The notes beneath the pieces were generated by a model. It had not been told where the DNA came from. It ran no database searches and worked only from the letters and a program-made list of their open reading frames with translations. A stretch of 64,000 bases of DNA from assembly GCA_017434455.1 (NCBI GenBank), contig JAFRFG010000036.1:62001-126000 (forward strand). Reading direction: 5' to 3'. Numbering within the stretch: position 1 is the stretch's first letter; each line of letters opens with the position of its first letter. Shown in pieces: positions 45,447 to 55,350 of the stretch. The position numbers were made by a program, and so were the translations under genes. The stretch comes from Thermoguttaceae bacterium (GTDB lineage Bacteria; Planctomycetota; Planctomycetia; Pirellulales; Thermoguttaceae).

Positions 45447-46454
45447 TTATTCGTTCGTCGGTTCACTGAAGCTGTTCGGCATCCACCAGCGGGCCTTGTA
45501 GAACTTCGCCTTCGGGTAGGTTCCGACCGCCGGTTCACCGGGCGCGAAATAGGAGATGGTATCGGACCACCATTGCTCCACGGGAATCATCACGATCACC
45601 GCCCCGCCGGGATCGATCGAGATGCTCTTGATGTGTTTATGCCCACTCACCTTCTCGATGGCGCGTGTCGCCGGATCAAAGATCCCCACCCCGGTATTCG
45701 TGGTGAAGAGAAGAACATCCTCCCCCGGCATCGGGTAAAGGTCGTGCCCGCCGATGAGTCCCTCGGGGAAATCGATCGAATAAAGCGCTTCCAGTTCAGG
45801 GTCCTCTTTGGTCCCCTGATACCGGTAGCCGGCCACAGTCTTTTCCCCCACCGCCCAAAGGATTTCACGAGCAGGATCCCAGACCACACCGTGCGCGTCG
45901 GTGAGGGGGTAATCTTTATGCGTCACCTCGGCGACAACGGACGGATCGTCCGAGCGGACGAACAGACGCAAAAAGGCGCCGGTACTCGAGGCCGAAACAA
46001 TATTTCCGTCGGGAAGCAGCGCGGCGGAATGGGTATTCCCCCCGGCGAAACCGAGGAAGAGAACCTTTTTGTCCTCCATCCTCACCAGCGCGACCCCGCC
46101 GCCGGAGGCGACCGTCAAAAGGGCCGTCCCCCCCATCACGGGCTTGACGTCACTGATATTGGCGAACCACTTTGCCTGCTGCGCCGTAAGCTCGGACGCC
46201 TGGGAGGGGATCCACTGCCAGAGGATCGACGCCGGGTCGCTCCAATCGCCGTCGGCGCGCAAAAGGATCGCCGAGGTGCCGTTTTGCTCGGCGGTGATCA
46301 CCGCCGGGTGCTCCCCGGTGGGAGCCGCGGCGATATATTCCTTGAAATGACCGGCCGCCTCGGGCATGCCGGCCAGCAGCGCGCCGGAGGCCGAAAAGGC
46401 GGCCGCCGCGGCAAAAAGAAGAAGCATCGCCGAAAAAGTCTTATTCGCTGACAT
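45447..46454 (-). CDS. Secreted beta-propeller-like protein (DUF6528-like)
   Basis: The 335-residue protein has a signal peptide (about 1-29) and repeated propeller-like strands (GGNTHSAALLPDGNIVSASS, TDAHGVVWDPAREILWAVG, GGHDLYPMPGEDVLLFTT). It resembles DUF6528 proteins, whose function is unknown. The ATG at 46454 is six bases after GAGG; an ATG at 46460 abuts the GAGG and is less likely. It follows the DUF6798-like gene by 21 bases, so the two are probably co-transcribed. Confidence 0.7.
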   Translation of the reverse strand: MSANKTFSAMLLLFAAAAAFSASGALLAGMPEAAGHFKEYIAAAPTGEHPAVITAEQNGTSAILLRADGDWSDPASILWQWIPSQASELTAQQAKWFANISDVKPVMGGTALLTVASGGGVALVRMEDKKVLFLGFAGGNTHSAALLPDGNIVSASSTGAFLRLFVRSDDPSVVAEVTHKDYPLTDAHGVVWDPAREILWAVGEKTVAGYRYQGTKEDPELEALYSIDFPEGLIGGHDLYPMPGEDVLLFTTNTGVGIFDPATRAIEKVSGHKHIKSISIDPGGAVIVMIPVEQWWSDTISYFAPGEPAVGTYPKAKFYKARWWMPNSFSEPTNE

Positions 46455-46475
46455 GGGCATCCTCGTTTGAAATCA

Positions 46476-48431
46476 CTATTTTTGCTGAGCGGCGGCATCG
46501 TCCCGGGCCGGGGCCTGGGTTGGCTCCTCGGGCCGCGCCTTTAGGACAATGAACTGACTGTTCCGATAGACCTCCCGCTCGAGGAACTGATTGTATCGCT
46601 CCAGCGCCTTAGCGTTGGTCATGACCTGATAGGGGGGGAGCTCCGAGATGATGTAATCGATCCGGTACTCCTGACAGATTCGATCGTACCGATTCCTCCC
46701 CTTATTTATTAAAGCACAAATCAACGGCTGATTCCAGCGCGCGGACGATTTTGCCCCAATCGGGACATAGAGTGCCTCCATTTTTTTGTACCACTCGACG
46801 ATGGAGCGGGCGTCTTGGGGAATCTCCTTCCACTGGCCGGCGTCGGCGCGCCGCGCGTTCCATTTGAGGGAATCGCACCCCTTGGGAACGAGAAACACCG
46901 CGCCAGGATCGGTGTTCTCCCGTGCCCAGCGGCAGATGTCGAGCCATCCCTTGGCGATGGAGGCCTTCGGGGGACAGCTGCGCGGCACGATCGGTTCGGT
47001 CTTCATCTGGAGCATCGATATCGAGCCGAAGGCCGAGGCGGTACAGACAAGCGCGGCGATGAGGAACGAAAGATTCCGAGCCCCGGCGCGATGGAAGTGC
47101 CGAAGGATCACCGCCGCCAGCGAGAAAAAGACCAAAACGGTGAGGAAGGTGACCCCGTCGGTCGGTCGGGGAAGGACCGGCCAGAGGGGATCGATCGTCG
47201 CCGCCGAAGCGACTCGAACCGCCTCGGCACGGTAGAGGAACTTTAGCCCGGCAAAAAGCAGCAGCGCCGGCGGGAGCCACAGCAATGTGTTTCTGATACG
47301 TGAGCGATCGCGGAACCAATCTTTGGCGTTATCCGTGATCAATCGGATACCCCCCAAAGCGACCGCGGCGGGAACGACCCAGTCGCTCAAACGAAACCAA
47401 TAGAACCGCAGCAGCGAGGCGGCCCAGCGGCGGTCGCCGCAAAGGTGATGATTCACCAGCCAAAGCGAACCGTAATCGAGCAGCAAACCGACGAGAGCGA
47501 ACAGAAGCGCCGCGCCGGTGAAGCGGTTCCAAACCGATTCGGGGGAAGTTTTATCTTGCTTGTCGCTCGGCAGGCGCAGGAGCAGCAGCCAAAGCGCGGC
47601 CAAAAGGGCAAAGCGCAGACGAAAGGTCCAGCCCAGGGAAGAGGCGACCAAGTGGTGCGCGATCCGCTCGAAAACGTAGATCTGGTGAGCGCTGTCGGTG
47701 ATCTCCCGCGGGACGCCGAAATCGAGCATCAGCGCGGGGATCAGCCCAAAAAGCGCGACGGTGCCGCCGATGACCAGACCGGGGAGGAAACCCTTGGCGA
47801 AACGCTTCATCGAACCGAACATAACCGGCATCAGCGCCAAAAGCAGCGCCGCCGTCGCCCAGCCGCCGACCAAGACATGAAACGCCGAGGCAAGTCCCAA
47901 AAAGATCCAGGCGCGATTGTATCGGCCGCGCAGCGCATCGGCCAGGCCCAGGAAAACAAAGGGGAACGCGAACCCCTTCCCCTCCACCCCGCCGGCGACC
48001 CATTCGCCGGCAAGGTGAAAATGCTCGATGAAGAAGAGAAAACCCATCGCCGTGAGGATCGACATTCCGGTCCGCCGAACCAATGCCGAGGAGAGACGCT
48101 GCCAGCCGAAGGCCGCTCCCAGCCAGATGATCACCCGGCCGAACCAGGCCAGCGCCGTCGGCCCCATCAGCTTGGAGAAGAGGCCAAAGACGACGCAGTA
48201 AAACCAATGGGAATCGGGGGCGTTGAGAAACGGGTCGTTGGGAAAATAATCGGCGTTCCAAAAATGAATCGCTTTCCCGATGTAGTACTGCTCGTTCACG
48301 TCGGGGACGGGATACGCGCCGTAGAGAACAAACAGCGCGAAGATCGCCAGAACTTCCCACCACAGCGCGCGGTCCCGGGACTTTTGTTCATTGACTGTTT
48401 GTGGCATCGTTATCGGTTTGGTTTCCGGCAT
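46476..48431 (-). CDS. Polytopic membrane protein (DUF6798-like)
   Basis: The 651-residue protein has about ten to twelve membrane segments and a C-terminal soluble region of about 170 residues. The early segment VPDVNEQYYIGKAIHFW with the following PNDPFLNAPDSHWFYCVVFG is typical of planctomycete DUF6798 proteins, whose architecture resembles GT-C glycosyltransferases. A role in glycan assembly is possible but unproven. The C-terminal tail is rich in Pro and Ala. Confidence 0.7.
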   Translation of the reverse strand: MPETKPITMPQTVNEQKSRDRALWWEVLAIFALFVLYGAYPVPDVNEQYYIGKAIHFWNADYFPNDPFLNAPDSHWFYCVVFGLFSKLMGPTALAWFGRVIIWLGAAFGWQRLSSALVRRTGMSILTAMGFLFFIEHFHLAGEWVAGGVEGKGFAFPFVFLGLADALRGRYNRAWIFLGLASAFHVLVGGWATAALLLALMPVMFGSMKRFAKGFLPGLVIGGTVALFGLIPALMLDFGVPREITDSAHQIYVFERIAHHLVASSLGWTFRLRFALLAALWLLLLRLPSDKQDKTSPESVWNRFTGAALLFALVGLLLDYGSLWLVNHHLCGDRRWAASLLRFYWFRLSDWVVPAAVALGGIRLITDNAKDWFRDRSRIRNTLLWLPPALLLFAGLKFLYRAEAVRVASAATIDPLWPVLPRPTDGVTFLTVLVFFSLAAVILRHFHRAGARNLSFLIAALVCTASAFGSISMLQMKTEPIVPRSCPPKASIAKGWLDICRWARENTDPGAVFLVPKGCDSLKWNARRADAGQWKEIPQDARSIVEWYKKMEALYVPIGAKSSARWNQPLICALINKGRNRYDRICQEYRIDYIISELPPYQVMTNAKALERYNQFLEREVYRNSQFIVLKARPEEPTQAPARDDAAAQQK

Positions 48432-48464
48432 GATCGTTCCGTGGAAGGGGGAACTTAATCTATT

Positions 48465-49454
48465 TTAAATTCCCAAAAAACGCAGCCCCAGCGCGATCCA
48501 GATCGGGGTCGTCGCCAGCGCGACGAGGGAATTGCTCAAGACGCTCTTCAGGGCCGTATCCATATCGCCGTGATGAAGTTTGACGAGGACCACCGGGAAG
48601 GTCGCCGACGCCATTGACGCGTAGACCACCATAATGATCTTCATCTCCCGGGAGATCGGCATCGCCGAGGCCGCCAGGAGGATCACCGCGGGGATCATCA
48701 CCAGCCGCAGAAGGATCGAGAGGATCGAAAGGCGGACCGTCTGGAGCGCGCCGCCGCGCCCCAGACAGCTGCGGAAATGATCGCCGAGCGTCGCGCCGAC
48801 GAACAAAAGCGACAGCGGAATGGCGGCACCCCCGAGCATCCCGACCGGCTTAAAGAAAAAATCGGGGATATACCGGTCGATCCCCAAGACATTGAGCGCC
48901 AGGCAAAGAAGAATCGCGATCGTCGGGATCGAGAGCATGCTGCGCAGGGTCCCCCGATCGAATTGACCGCGGATCATCCCCGCGCAGATGGTCCAAAGGG
49001 CAAACTCTGTCCCGAGATTGGCGACGAACAAAACCGCCATCAGCCGGTCGTCGTTCGGGAACAGATCGGCGATCAGCGGAATCGGGACGTAGCCGTAGTT
49101 GAGCATCCCGACACAGGCGGCGAAGGTCCCCTTTTTGGCCGGGGTATCGAGCCCGGTGAAGAATATCGGCAGCAGCCGCGCGGCGAGGTACGCCAGCGCG
49201 ATCCCGAAAGCGATGATGGAAAAACCGAGCAGCGGGGGAACATAGAGATTGCTCGAGTCGATGATGAAGACATCGTTGCGAAGCACCTTCGAGGCGATCA
49301 GGCAGGGCATGAGAAGATTGACGACAATCTTCAGAAGCGAGACATCGGCCTCACCCTTCAGCCAGCCGAGCCGGCGAACCACCGGCCCGCAAGCCATCAC
49401 GGCGTAAGCCGCCGCCACCGCGCTGAGTGTTGTCGTAAAAGAGATCGTCGTCAT
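48465..49454 (-). CDS. AEC-family transporter (auxin efflux carrier-like)
   Basis: The 329-residue protein has about ten membrane segments in two five-helix halves, with AEC features LLKIVVNLLMPCLIASKVL and CVGMLNYGYVPIPLIADLF (Asn in the broken helix). Bacterial AEC proteins move malate, malonate or other organic anions. The ATG at 49454 follows AGAGGA; a GTG at 49475 is an alternative and would nearly touch the hemB stop. It belongs to a tight run with hemB. Substrate unknown. Confidence 0.82.
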   Translation of the reverse strand: MTTISFTTTLSAVAAAYAVMACGPVVRRLGWLKGEADVSLLKIVVNLLMPCLIASKVLRNDVFIIDSSNLYVPPLLGFSIIAFGIALAYLAARLLPIFFTGLDTPAKKGTFAACVGMLNYGYVPIPLIADLFPNDDRLMAVLFVANLGTEFALWTICAGMIRGQFDRGTLRSMLSIPTIAILLCLALNVLGIDRYIPDFFFKPVGMLGGAAIPLSLLFVGATLGDHFRSCLGRGGALQTVRLSILSILLRLVMIPAVILLAASAMPISREMKIIMVVYASMASATFPVVLVKLHHGDMDTALKSVLSNSLVALATTPIWIALGLRFLGI

Positions 49455-49478
49455 ATCCTCTGCCGTCCGATACACCGA

Positions 49479-50489
49479 TTACAGCCAAGCTGCGACGTCC
49501 TTTGCCCAGTAGGTAATGATGATCGAGGCCCCGGCGCGGGTGATCCCGGTGAGCGACTCCAGAACAACCCGCTTCTCGTCGATCCAGCCGTTGAGCGCCG
49601 CGGCCTTGACCATGCTAAACTCACCGGAGACGTTGTACGCGGCCAGCGGGACACCGGGGAAGGTATCTTTGACCAGGCGCACGATATCCAGGTAGGCCAG
49701 CGCCGGCTTGACCATTACCATATCGGCTCCCTCCTCGATATCGAGTTCGACTTCGCGAAGCGCCTGCCCGGGATCGGCCGCCGGGTCCATCTGGTAGGTT
49801 CGCCGGTCGCCGAACGAGGGGGCGGACTCGGCGGCGTCGCGGAACGGGCCGTAGAAGGCACTGGCGTACTTGGCGGCGTAACTCATGATCGGGAGGTGCT
49901 CGAAGCCGTTCTCATCGAACCCTTGGCGGATCGCGCCGATCATCCCGTCGATCATCCCGCTGGGAGCGACCATATCGACCCCCGCGCGCGCCTGAACGAG
50001 CGTCTGTTTGACTAAATTGGAAAGCGTCGCGTCGTTGTCGACATCGATCGGCGCGTTGGGACCGACACCGCGGTTTTTGAGGACCCCGCAGTGACCGTGG
50101 TCGGTGTACTCGCAGAAACAGACGTCGGCGATAATCAGCAAATCGTCGCCGACGGCGTCTTTCGACGCGCGAATCGCCTGGGCAATGATTCCATCGTCGC
50201 TCATCACGTCGGAACCGATCGCGTCCTTATGCTCGGGGACACCGAAGAGCATCACCCCGCCGATCCCTAAATCACGGATTTGGGCCAGCTCTTTGACCAG
50301 CTCGTCGATCGACAGCTGCCAGTTCCCCGGCATCGAGGCGATCGGAACCCGCTGGTTCTTCCCGGTGCGGACAAACAACGGGAGGATCAGCTTGGCCGGA
50401 TCGAGGGCGACCGACTGCGCCAGACGGCGAACGCGCGGGTTATAGCGCAGACGGCGCAGGCGGGTGGTGAGAAAATCGTATTCCTGCAT
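49479..50489 (-). CDS. hemB: Delta-aminolevulinic acid dehydratase (porphobilinogen synthase)
   Basis: The 336-residue enzyme condenses two 5-aminolevulinate molecules into porphobilinogen in tetrapyrrole synthesis. The zinc-site cysteines 124, 126 and 134 are present (ADVCFCEYTDHGHCG), so it is the Zn-dependent type. Schiff-base lysines lie in MSYAAKYASAFYGPF and MVKPALAYLD. An AGGGAGAAG site precedes the ATG. Heme supply fits the multi-heme proteins nearby, but that is only circumstantial. Confidence 0.97.
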   Translation of the reverse strand: MQEYDFLTTRLRRLRYNPRVRRLAQSVALDPAKLILPLFVRTGKNQRVPIASMPGNWQLSIDELVKELAQIRDLGIGGVMLFGVPEHKDAIGSDVMSDDGIIAQAIRASKDAVGDDLLIIADVCFCEYTDHGHCGVLKNRGVGPNAPIDVDNDATLSNLVKQTLVQARAGVDMVAPSGMIDGMIGAIRQGFDENGFEHLPIMSYAAKYASAFYGPFRDAAESAPSFGDRRTYQMDPAADPGQALREVELDIEEGADMVMVKPALAYLDIVRLVKDTFPGVPLAAYNVSGEFSMVKAAALNGWIDEKRVVLESLTGITRAGASIIITYWAKDVAAWL

Positions 50490-50508
50490 GGGTACTTCTC
50501 CCTGGTTG

Positions 50509-51927
50509 TTATTTCTGGAGTTGTTCTTTCCAATATTCGATCTGGGCGCGAACCTGATCCGGCGCGGTGGATCCGTAGCTCTTCATCGCGCGCACGGCGT
50601 TGGCCGCCCCGAGAATCTCGAAGACATCGGCGTCGATCTCCCCGCAGAAGGTTTTCATCTCTTCCAGCGGGATGGCGGCCAGGGGGCAATCGCGATCCAT
50701 CGCCAGGCGAACCAGACGGCCGACGATCCCGTGGGCCGTGCGCTGCGGAACCTGGCGGCGGATGAGGTACTCCATCAAACTGGTGGCGTCCAGCCAGCCG
50801 CGGTCGAGCCGCTCGGCGATCACCGAACGATTGAGCTTCGTTTGGGCGACCAGCCCGGCGGCCAGTTCCAGCGCCGCGCTGACGGTATCGAACGAATCGA
50901 AGAGCGGCTCTTTGTCTTCCTGCAGATCACGGTTGTACGCCAAAATCAGACCTCGGGTGAGAACCAGAAGGGTCTGGAGATTGCCGACAACGCGGGCGGT
51001 CTTCCCGCGGATCAGCTCCAGCACGTCGGGGTTCACCTTCTGCGGCATGATCGACGAGCCGGTGCAGAACCCCTGCGGGAGTTTGAGGAACCCGAACTCG
51101 CACGAGGACCAGAGGATCCACTCCTCGGCCCAGCCGCTTAGGTGCAGGGCAATCTGCGCCAGATCGAACGCCAGCTCGATAACGAAATCGCGATCGCTCG
51201 AGATATCGAGACTGTTGCGGCCGATCGACTCGAAACCGAGGTATTCGGCGCTCTTTTGGCGGTCGATCGGCAAGCTCGTCCCCGCGCAGGCGGCGGCGCC
51301 GAGGGAAAGAGTATTCACACGGTGCCGGCAGTCGGCCAGGCGCTGACGATCGCGCTGGAACTTCTCGACGTAGGCCAGCCAATAGTGCGGCGCCAAGACC
51401 GGCTGGGCCCGCTGGGTGTGGGTGTACCCCGGCATCACCACGTCGAAGTCGCCGTCGCAGCGGCCGACAAAGGCGCGCTGCAGGCCGGCCAAGAGAGTGT
51501 CGAGCCGGTCGATCGCGTCGCGGCACCACAGGCGCATATCGGTCGAGACCTGATCGTTCCGGCTGCGGGCAGTATGGAGTTTCTTGCCGATGTCCCCCAA
51601 GCGGCGGGTCAGTTCCGACTCGATATGCATGTGGATATCTTCTTTGGCCGTCGTATACTCAAAGTTCCCCGCTTCGATCTGCTTTTCGATATCGAGGAGC
51701 TCCCGCTCGATCGAGACGAATTCCTCCGCCGTCAAAAGCCCGACGTCCGCAAGCATCCGGGCGTGAGCGATCGATCCGACGATGTCGTGATGGTAGAGCC
51801 GCTTGTCGTAGGAGATCGACTCGGTGAAGAGTTCCACCCGCTTGTCGGTCGCCTCGGTGAAGACGCCCCCCCACGCTTTTTTATCTTGCTGCGACTGTCC
51901 CGCTTTTGGTGTTTGTTCCGGTGCCAT
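50509..51927 (-). CDS. argH: Argininosuccinate lyase
   Basis: The 472-residue enzyme cleaves argininosuccinate to arginine and fumarate. The fumarase/aspartase superfamily signature [12 protein letters not shown] is present, along with [12 protein letters not shown] at the N-terminus and DEDIHM-type [10 protein letters not shown]. The ATG at 51927 gives the normal length; the frame stays open upstream without family similarity. It lies 19 bases before hemB in the transcription direction and is probably co-transcribed. Confidence 0.96.
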   Translation of the reverse strand: MAPEQTPKAGQSQQDKKAWGGVFTEATDKRVELFTESISYDKRLYHHDIVGSIAHARMLADVGLLTAEEFVSIERELLDIEKQIEAGNFEYTTAKEDIHMHIESELTRRLGDIGKKLHTARSRNDQVSTDMRLWCRDAIDRLDTLLAGLQRAFVGRCDGDFDVVMPGYTHTQRAQPVLAPHYWLAYVEKFQRDRQRLADCRHRVNTLSLGAAACAGTSLPIDRQKSAEYLGFESIGRNSLDISSDRDFVIELAFDLAQIALHLSGWAEEWILWSSCEFGFLKLPQGFCTGSSIMPQKVNPDVLELIRGKTARVVGNLQTLLVLTRGLILAYNRDLQEDKEPLFDSFDTVSAALELAAGLVAQTKLNRSVIAERLDRGWLDATSLMEYLIRRQVPQRTAHGIVGRLVRLAMDRDCPLAAIPLEEMKTFCGEIDADVFEILGAANAVRAMKSYGSTAPDQVRAQIEYWKEQLQK

Positions 51928-51968
51928 AGTGACAACGATCCTTGAAGGTAATGAATATTTTCTGGATT

Positions 51969-53414
51969 TTATTTCTTTTCGATCTCTTTGAGCTTTCGGT
52001 AGAGCGTCCGCTCGCCGATGCCGAGCATTTTGGCAGTCGCCTCGCGGTTCCCCCCGCACGCTTTGAGTGTCTCGGAAATGGCCGTCAGCTCGATCTCATC
52101 CATCGTTCGGCCGACCAGCCACGCGGCGGAACCTCCATCGGCCGCCGCGGCGGCGGGAGCCGGGGGAGGAACGACAGGGGCGCCGGGGGTGACATCGGCG
52201 CCGGAATCGGGCGGGAAGACCGCCAAGATATCTTCCGGCAGATCGTCGACGTCGAGCAGACCGTCAAAGTCAACCACCACCATGCTTTCGGCGGCGTTTC
52301 TCAGCTGGCGAATATTCCCCGGCCAATCGTAGGCAAACAGACGCCGGCGGACCGCGGGGGTCACCCCGCTGATTTTCTTATTGTATTTTTTCTCGAAGAT
52401 CTTCAGGAAATGATCGAGAAGAATCGGAATGTCGTCGGTCCTCTCCCGCAAAGGGGGAAGCCGCAGGGTCACCACCTTGAGCCGATGGTAGAGATCTTCC
52501 CGAAGCGCCCCCGACTTAATCTCCTCGTCCAGGTCGCGGTTGGTCGCCGACAGAAGCCGGACATTCACCTTGATCACCTCGTTGGAACCGACGCGGGTGA
52601 TCTCGCCGTTCTCCAAGACCCGCAGCAGCTTGACCTGCGTGGCCATCGGCATATCGCCGACTTCATCGAGGAAGATCGTCCCGCCTTGGGCGTACTCGAA
52701 CTTGCCGACCCGATTGTCGGTCGCCCCGGTGAACGCCCCTTTGACATGGCCGAACAGCTCGCTTTCTAAAATATTCTCACTCAGCGCGGCGCAGTTCAGC
52801 GCGACAAACGGCCGGCCGCGGCGGGGGGAATTTTGGTGAATCGCCTGGGCGAAGAGTTCCTTCCCCGTCCCGGTTTCACCGAGGATCATGACGGTCGCGT
52901 CGGTCGGCGCGATCCGCTTCAGGCGCGATACGGCATCGGTCATCGCCTTGGAAACGCCGATGAGCTTCCCCAGCCCAAACCGCTCGTCGAGCTGTTCGGT
53001 GAGCTGGCGATTTACCCGGCGCAGGCGCGACCCTTCCCCGGCGCGCTGGACAATGGCGCGCAGCTGCTTTAAATCGAGCGGCTTGGCAAGATAGTTAAAC
53101 GCCCCCTGCTGAATCGCCTCCACCGCGGTCTCAATCCCGGAGAAAGCGGTCATGACGATCACCTCGGTCTCGGGCTGACGCTCTTTCACCAATCGAAGAA
53201 CGTTCAGCCCGCCGGTGGGGGAATCGAGCATAAGGTCGGTGACGACGACATCGTAGAGCCGCTTGCTCACCGCGGCGGCGGCCTCGGATTCGGAATGAAC
53301 CACCGTAGAGACAGCGCCGATTTTTTCGAGTCCCGAGGCGACCACCTCGGCGTGAGACGGCTCATCGTCGACCACCAGCACCGCCAGCGGTTCTTTTGTG
53401 TCAGTTGCGGTCAT
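51969..53414 (-). CDS. NtrC-type sigma-54-dependent response regulator (no adjacent kinase)
   Basis: The 481-residue activator has a receiver domain (phosphoacceptor Asp60 in VVVTDLMLD, acidic DD at 16-17), an AAA+ domain with GETGTGKE and the sigma-54-contact loop GAFTGA, and a Fis-type helix-turn-helix near 440-478 ([20 protein letters not shown]). An unusual Ala/Pro-rich linker (about 405-430) separates the AAA+ and DNA-binding parts. It should activate RpoN promoters on phosphorylation. No sensor kinase lies nearby, so the signal and targets are unknown. Confidence 0.93.
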   Translation of the reverse strand: MTATDTKEPLAVLVVDDEPSHAEVVASGLEKIGAVSTVVHSESEAAAAVSKRLYDVVVTDLMLDSPTGGLNVLRLVKERQPETEVIVMTAFSGIETAVEAIQQGAFNYLAKPLDLKQLRAIVQRAGEGSRLRRVNRQLTEQLDERFGLGKLIGVSKAMTDAVSRLKRIAPTDATVMILGETGTGKELFAQAIHQNSPRRGRPFVALNCAALSENILESELFGHVKGAFTGATDNRVGKFEYAQGGTIFLDEVGDMPMATQVKLLRVLENGEITRVGSNEVIKVNVRLLSATNRDLDEEIKSGALREDLYHRLKVVTLRLPPLRERTDDIPILLDHFLKIFEKKYNKKISGVTPAVRRRLFAYDWPGNIRQLRNAAESMVVVDFDGLLDVDDLPEDILAVFPPDSGADVTPGAPVVPPPAPAAAAADGGSAAWLVGRTMDEIELTAISETLKACGGNREATAKMLGIGERTLYRKLKEIEKK

Positions 53415-53730
53415 CTAAGCGCTTTCGGTTGTCGGAATAATACTATAGCTTCGGCCGGTGCTCCCCCAAGCCAAACGGACCTAATGCTATTATACCTCCG
53501 CGGCCAAAACAATAAAGGTTTTGTCCCCCCTCCGGACGTGGAGATCCCGGCCGATTCCCAGGGTGAGTTTTTTATCCCTTGCGGCGGACGCCGCGCAGAT
53601 TACCGCCCCCTAAGGGGCCGTTCCGGGGACCGGCGGCTCTTCGAAAGGGTGCTGCCGAAAAGTGTGAATAAAATAACGAAAGTGCGCGGGATCTTTCTTT
53701 CGCCAGCTCGTTCAAATCGTGCCGCGGCGC
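53415..53730. other. Intergenic region upstream of the NtrC-type gene
   Basis: This 316-base gap contains the predicted promoter of the NtrC-type gene (53442-53469) and a G/C-rich hairpin around GCCCCCTAAGGGGC (about 53606-53621) that may end the flippase transcript but lacks a T run. No gene is seen. Confidence 0.4.
53442..53469 (-). promoter_or_regulatory. Possible promoter of the NtrC-type regulator
   Basis: On the minus strand TTGGGG, a 16-base spacer and TATAGT lie about 30 bases upstream of the ATG. A second TATAAT occurs further up at about 53488-53493 without a good -35. Confidence 0.35.
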
Positions 53731-55314
53731 TCACGCGGTGTCCCCCCGCTCACCGTTCCCTCCCCGCTGCCTGTCTGTCCCTTTGAGGAAGCGTCCCAAA
53801 AGAAGGAACAGATCACGGCGTTCCCGGCGCGACAGGCCAATGATCAAGAGTACCGACACATACAATGCGCAGCACAGCGCGGCGGTCCAAAGCAGCGTTG
53901 GGTAATCGTCACGCAGCCACCATCGCAGGACGAAAAAGGGGGGAACAAACGCCGCCAGCGCCCCAAGCAAATACCCCAGCTGCCGCGCCATCCATCGTCC
54001 GAAGCGCTCGCCGCAAACCTCGGCGGTGTAGCGGGGAACGACGGCGCCGTGGATCAAAAGCGCCGGAGCCGCCGTCCCGATCGCCGCGCCGGGGAAGCCG
54101 CAGCCCAGCCACAAAAGCAAAGCGGTCAGCGCGGCGCTCAGGGCTCCCTGCAAAAGGATCATCAGCGCTAAGAAACGGTGCCGGGCCACCGCCTGAAGGA
54201 GACGAATATTGGTCTCGGCGCTGCCCCGGTAAAGCGCCATCGCCGCGGCGATGATGACCATCGCCGGATAGGCGGCCAGGCACTCGGGACCGACCCAGCG
54301 GCGCAGGAACGCCCCCCCCCAGAAGATGAGCATCAGCGACATCAAAACCGAAATATAAGTCAGGAGCTTGTACGACAGCAGGCGCGATCGCTCAAAACCG
54401 GCGGTATCGCCGATTCGCGCCAGGTGGGTGAACCAGTTCGTCTCCCAGAGGGTCATCGCCTGGAGGAAACTGCCGTAGTAGCTGATCAGGACGACGACCG
54501 CCAAGTTGTAGTAGGTCATATCCGCCAGCGATAAGAAGGCGCCGATGAGGATCAGGTCGCTCCGCTGAATCAGGAGATCCCCCGCCTGGTTGATGAATGT
54601 CCAAACGCTGTACCCGAGCAGTTCTTTGGCCCGAGCGGGACGAACCTGCCGCCACGAAAGGTGAAACGGCGGATAGACAATTCGCACGAGAATCGCCAGC
54701 ACGATGAGGTTCAAAATCGCCAGACAGAGATTCCCGGTCAATAGTGCCGTAATCCGCCCGCCGAAGTAGAGGATCCCGAAGGTCGTCAGTCCCGTCGCCA
54801 CACGAAGCGCCAGCGCCAGAACGCCGGTGGCCGTTTGATGGAGGGTGCCGTTGACCACCCCCGAAGCGCCGTCGGCGATCTTCGAGACGGCGAAGGTGGC
54901 GCCGGTCATCAAAAAGACGGCGCAAAACAGGTGGATATCCGGAGTCTGGGACCACCCTAATCGGGCGACAAGCGCCGCAATCCCCCCCGCGCACAGGGCC
55001 ACCAGAGCCAAGAGGGAAAGTATCACCAGCGCGGTATTCGCGATCTGGCCAACCCCGCGCTCATCCCCGGCGGAGTAGTAGTAAGTCACAAACCGGCTCA
55101 CCGCCGTGGTCATCCCAAAGTCGATCAGGCCGCACCAGTTAGTGAACAGTCCGGCGACAAGAAAGATGGCGTAGTGCCGCTCTCCCAAAGTATGGAGCAG
55201 GTACGGCGTGAGAAACAGCCCCAAAGCGATCCCCGTCAGGTAGGTGATCACCTGAAGGAAAGCACCGGTTAAAAGGGAGCGCAGCGGCCGGCGCGGGGTA
55301 CTGGCGGGGACCAT
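53731..55314 (-). CDS. Wzx-like polysaccharide flippase (MOP superfamily)
   Basis: The 527-residue protein has 12 to 14 membrane segments and the N-terminal TYLTGIALGLFLTPYLLHTLG pattern of O-antigen/polysaccharide flippases. These move lipid-linked sugar units across the inner membrane. No glycosyltransferase cluster lies around it; the closest possible glycan-related gene is the DUF6798-like one. The C-terminus is charged (about 20 residues, Arg/Gly-rich). No good ribosome-binding site precedes the ATG. Confidence 0.82.
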   Translation of the reverse strand: MVPASTPRRPLRSLLTGAFLQVITYLTGIALGLFLTPYLLHTLGERHYAIFLVAGLFTNWCGLIDFGMTTAVSRFVTYYYSAGDERGVGQIANTALVILSLLALVALCAGGIAALVARLGWSQTPDIHLFCAVFLMTGATFAVSKIADGASGVVNGTLHQTATGVLALALRVATGLTTFGILYFGGRITALLTGNLCLAILNLIVLAILVRIVYPPFHLSWRQVRPARAKELLGYSVWTFINQAGDLLIQRSDLILIGAFLSLADMTYYNLAVVVLISYYGSFLQAMTLWETNWFTHLARIGDTAGFERSRLLSYKLLTYISVLMSLMLIFWGGAFLRRWVGPECLAAYPAMVIIAAAMALYRGSAETNIRLLQAVARHRFLALMILLQGALSAALTALLLWLGCGFPGAAIGTAAPALLIHGAVVPRYTAEVCGERFGRWMARQLGYLLGALAAFVPPFFVLRWWLRDDYPTLLWTAALCCALYVSVLLIIGLSRRERRDLFLLLGRFLKGTDRQRGGNGERGDTA

Positions 55315-55350
55315 GGTGTGGGATGTTGGGAAAGAACGCTTGTTTAGGAC

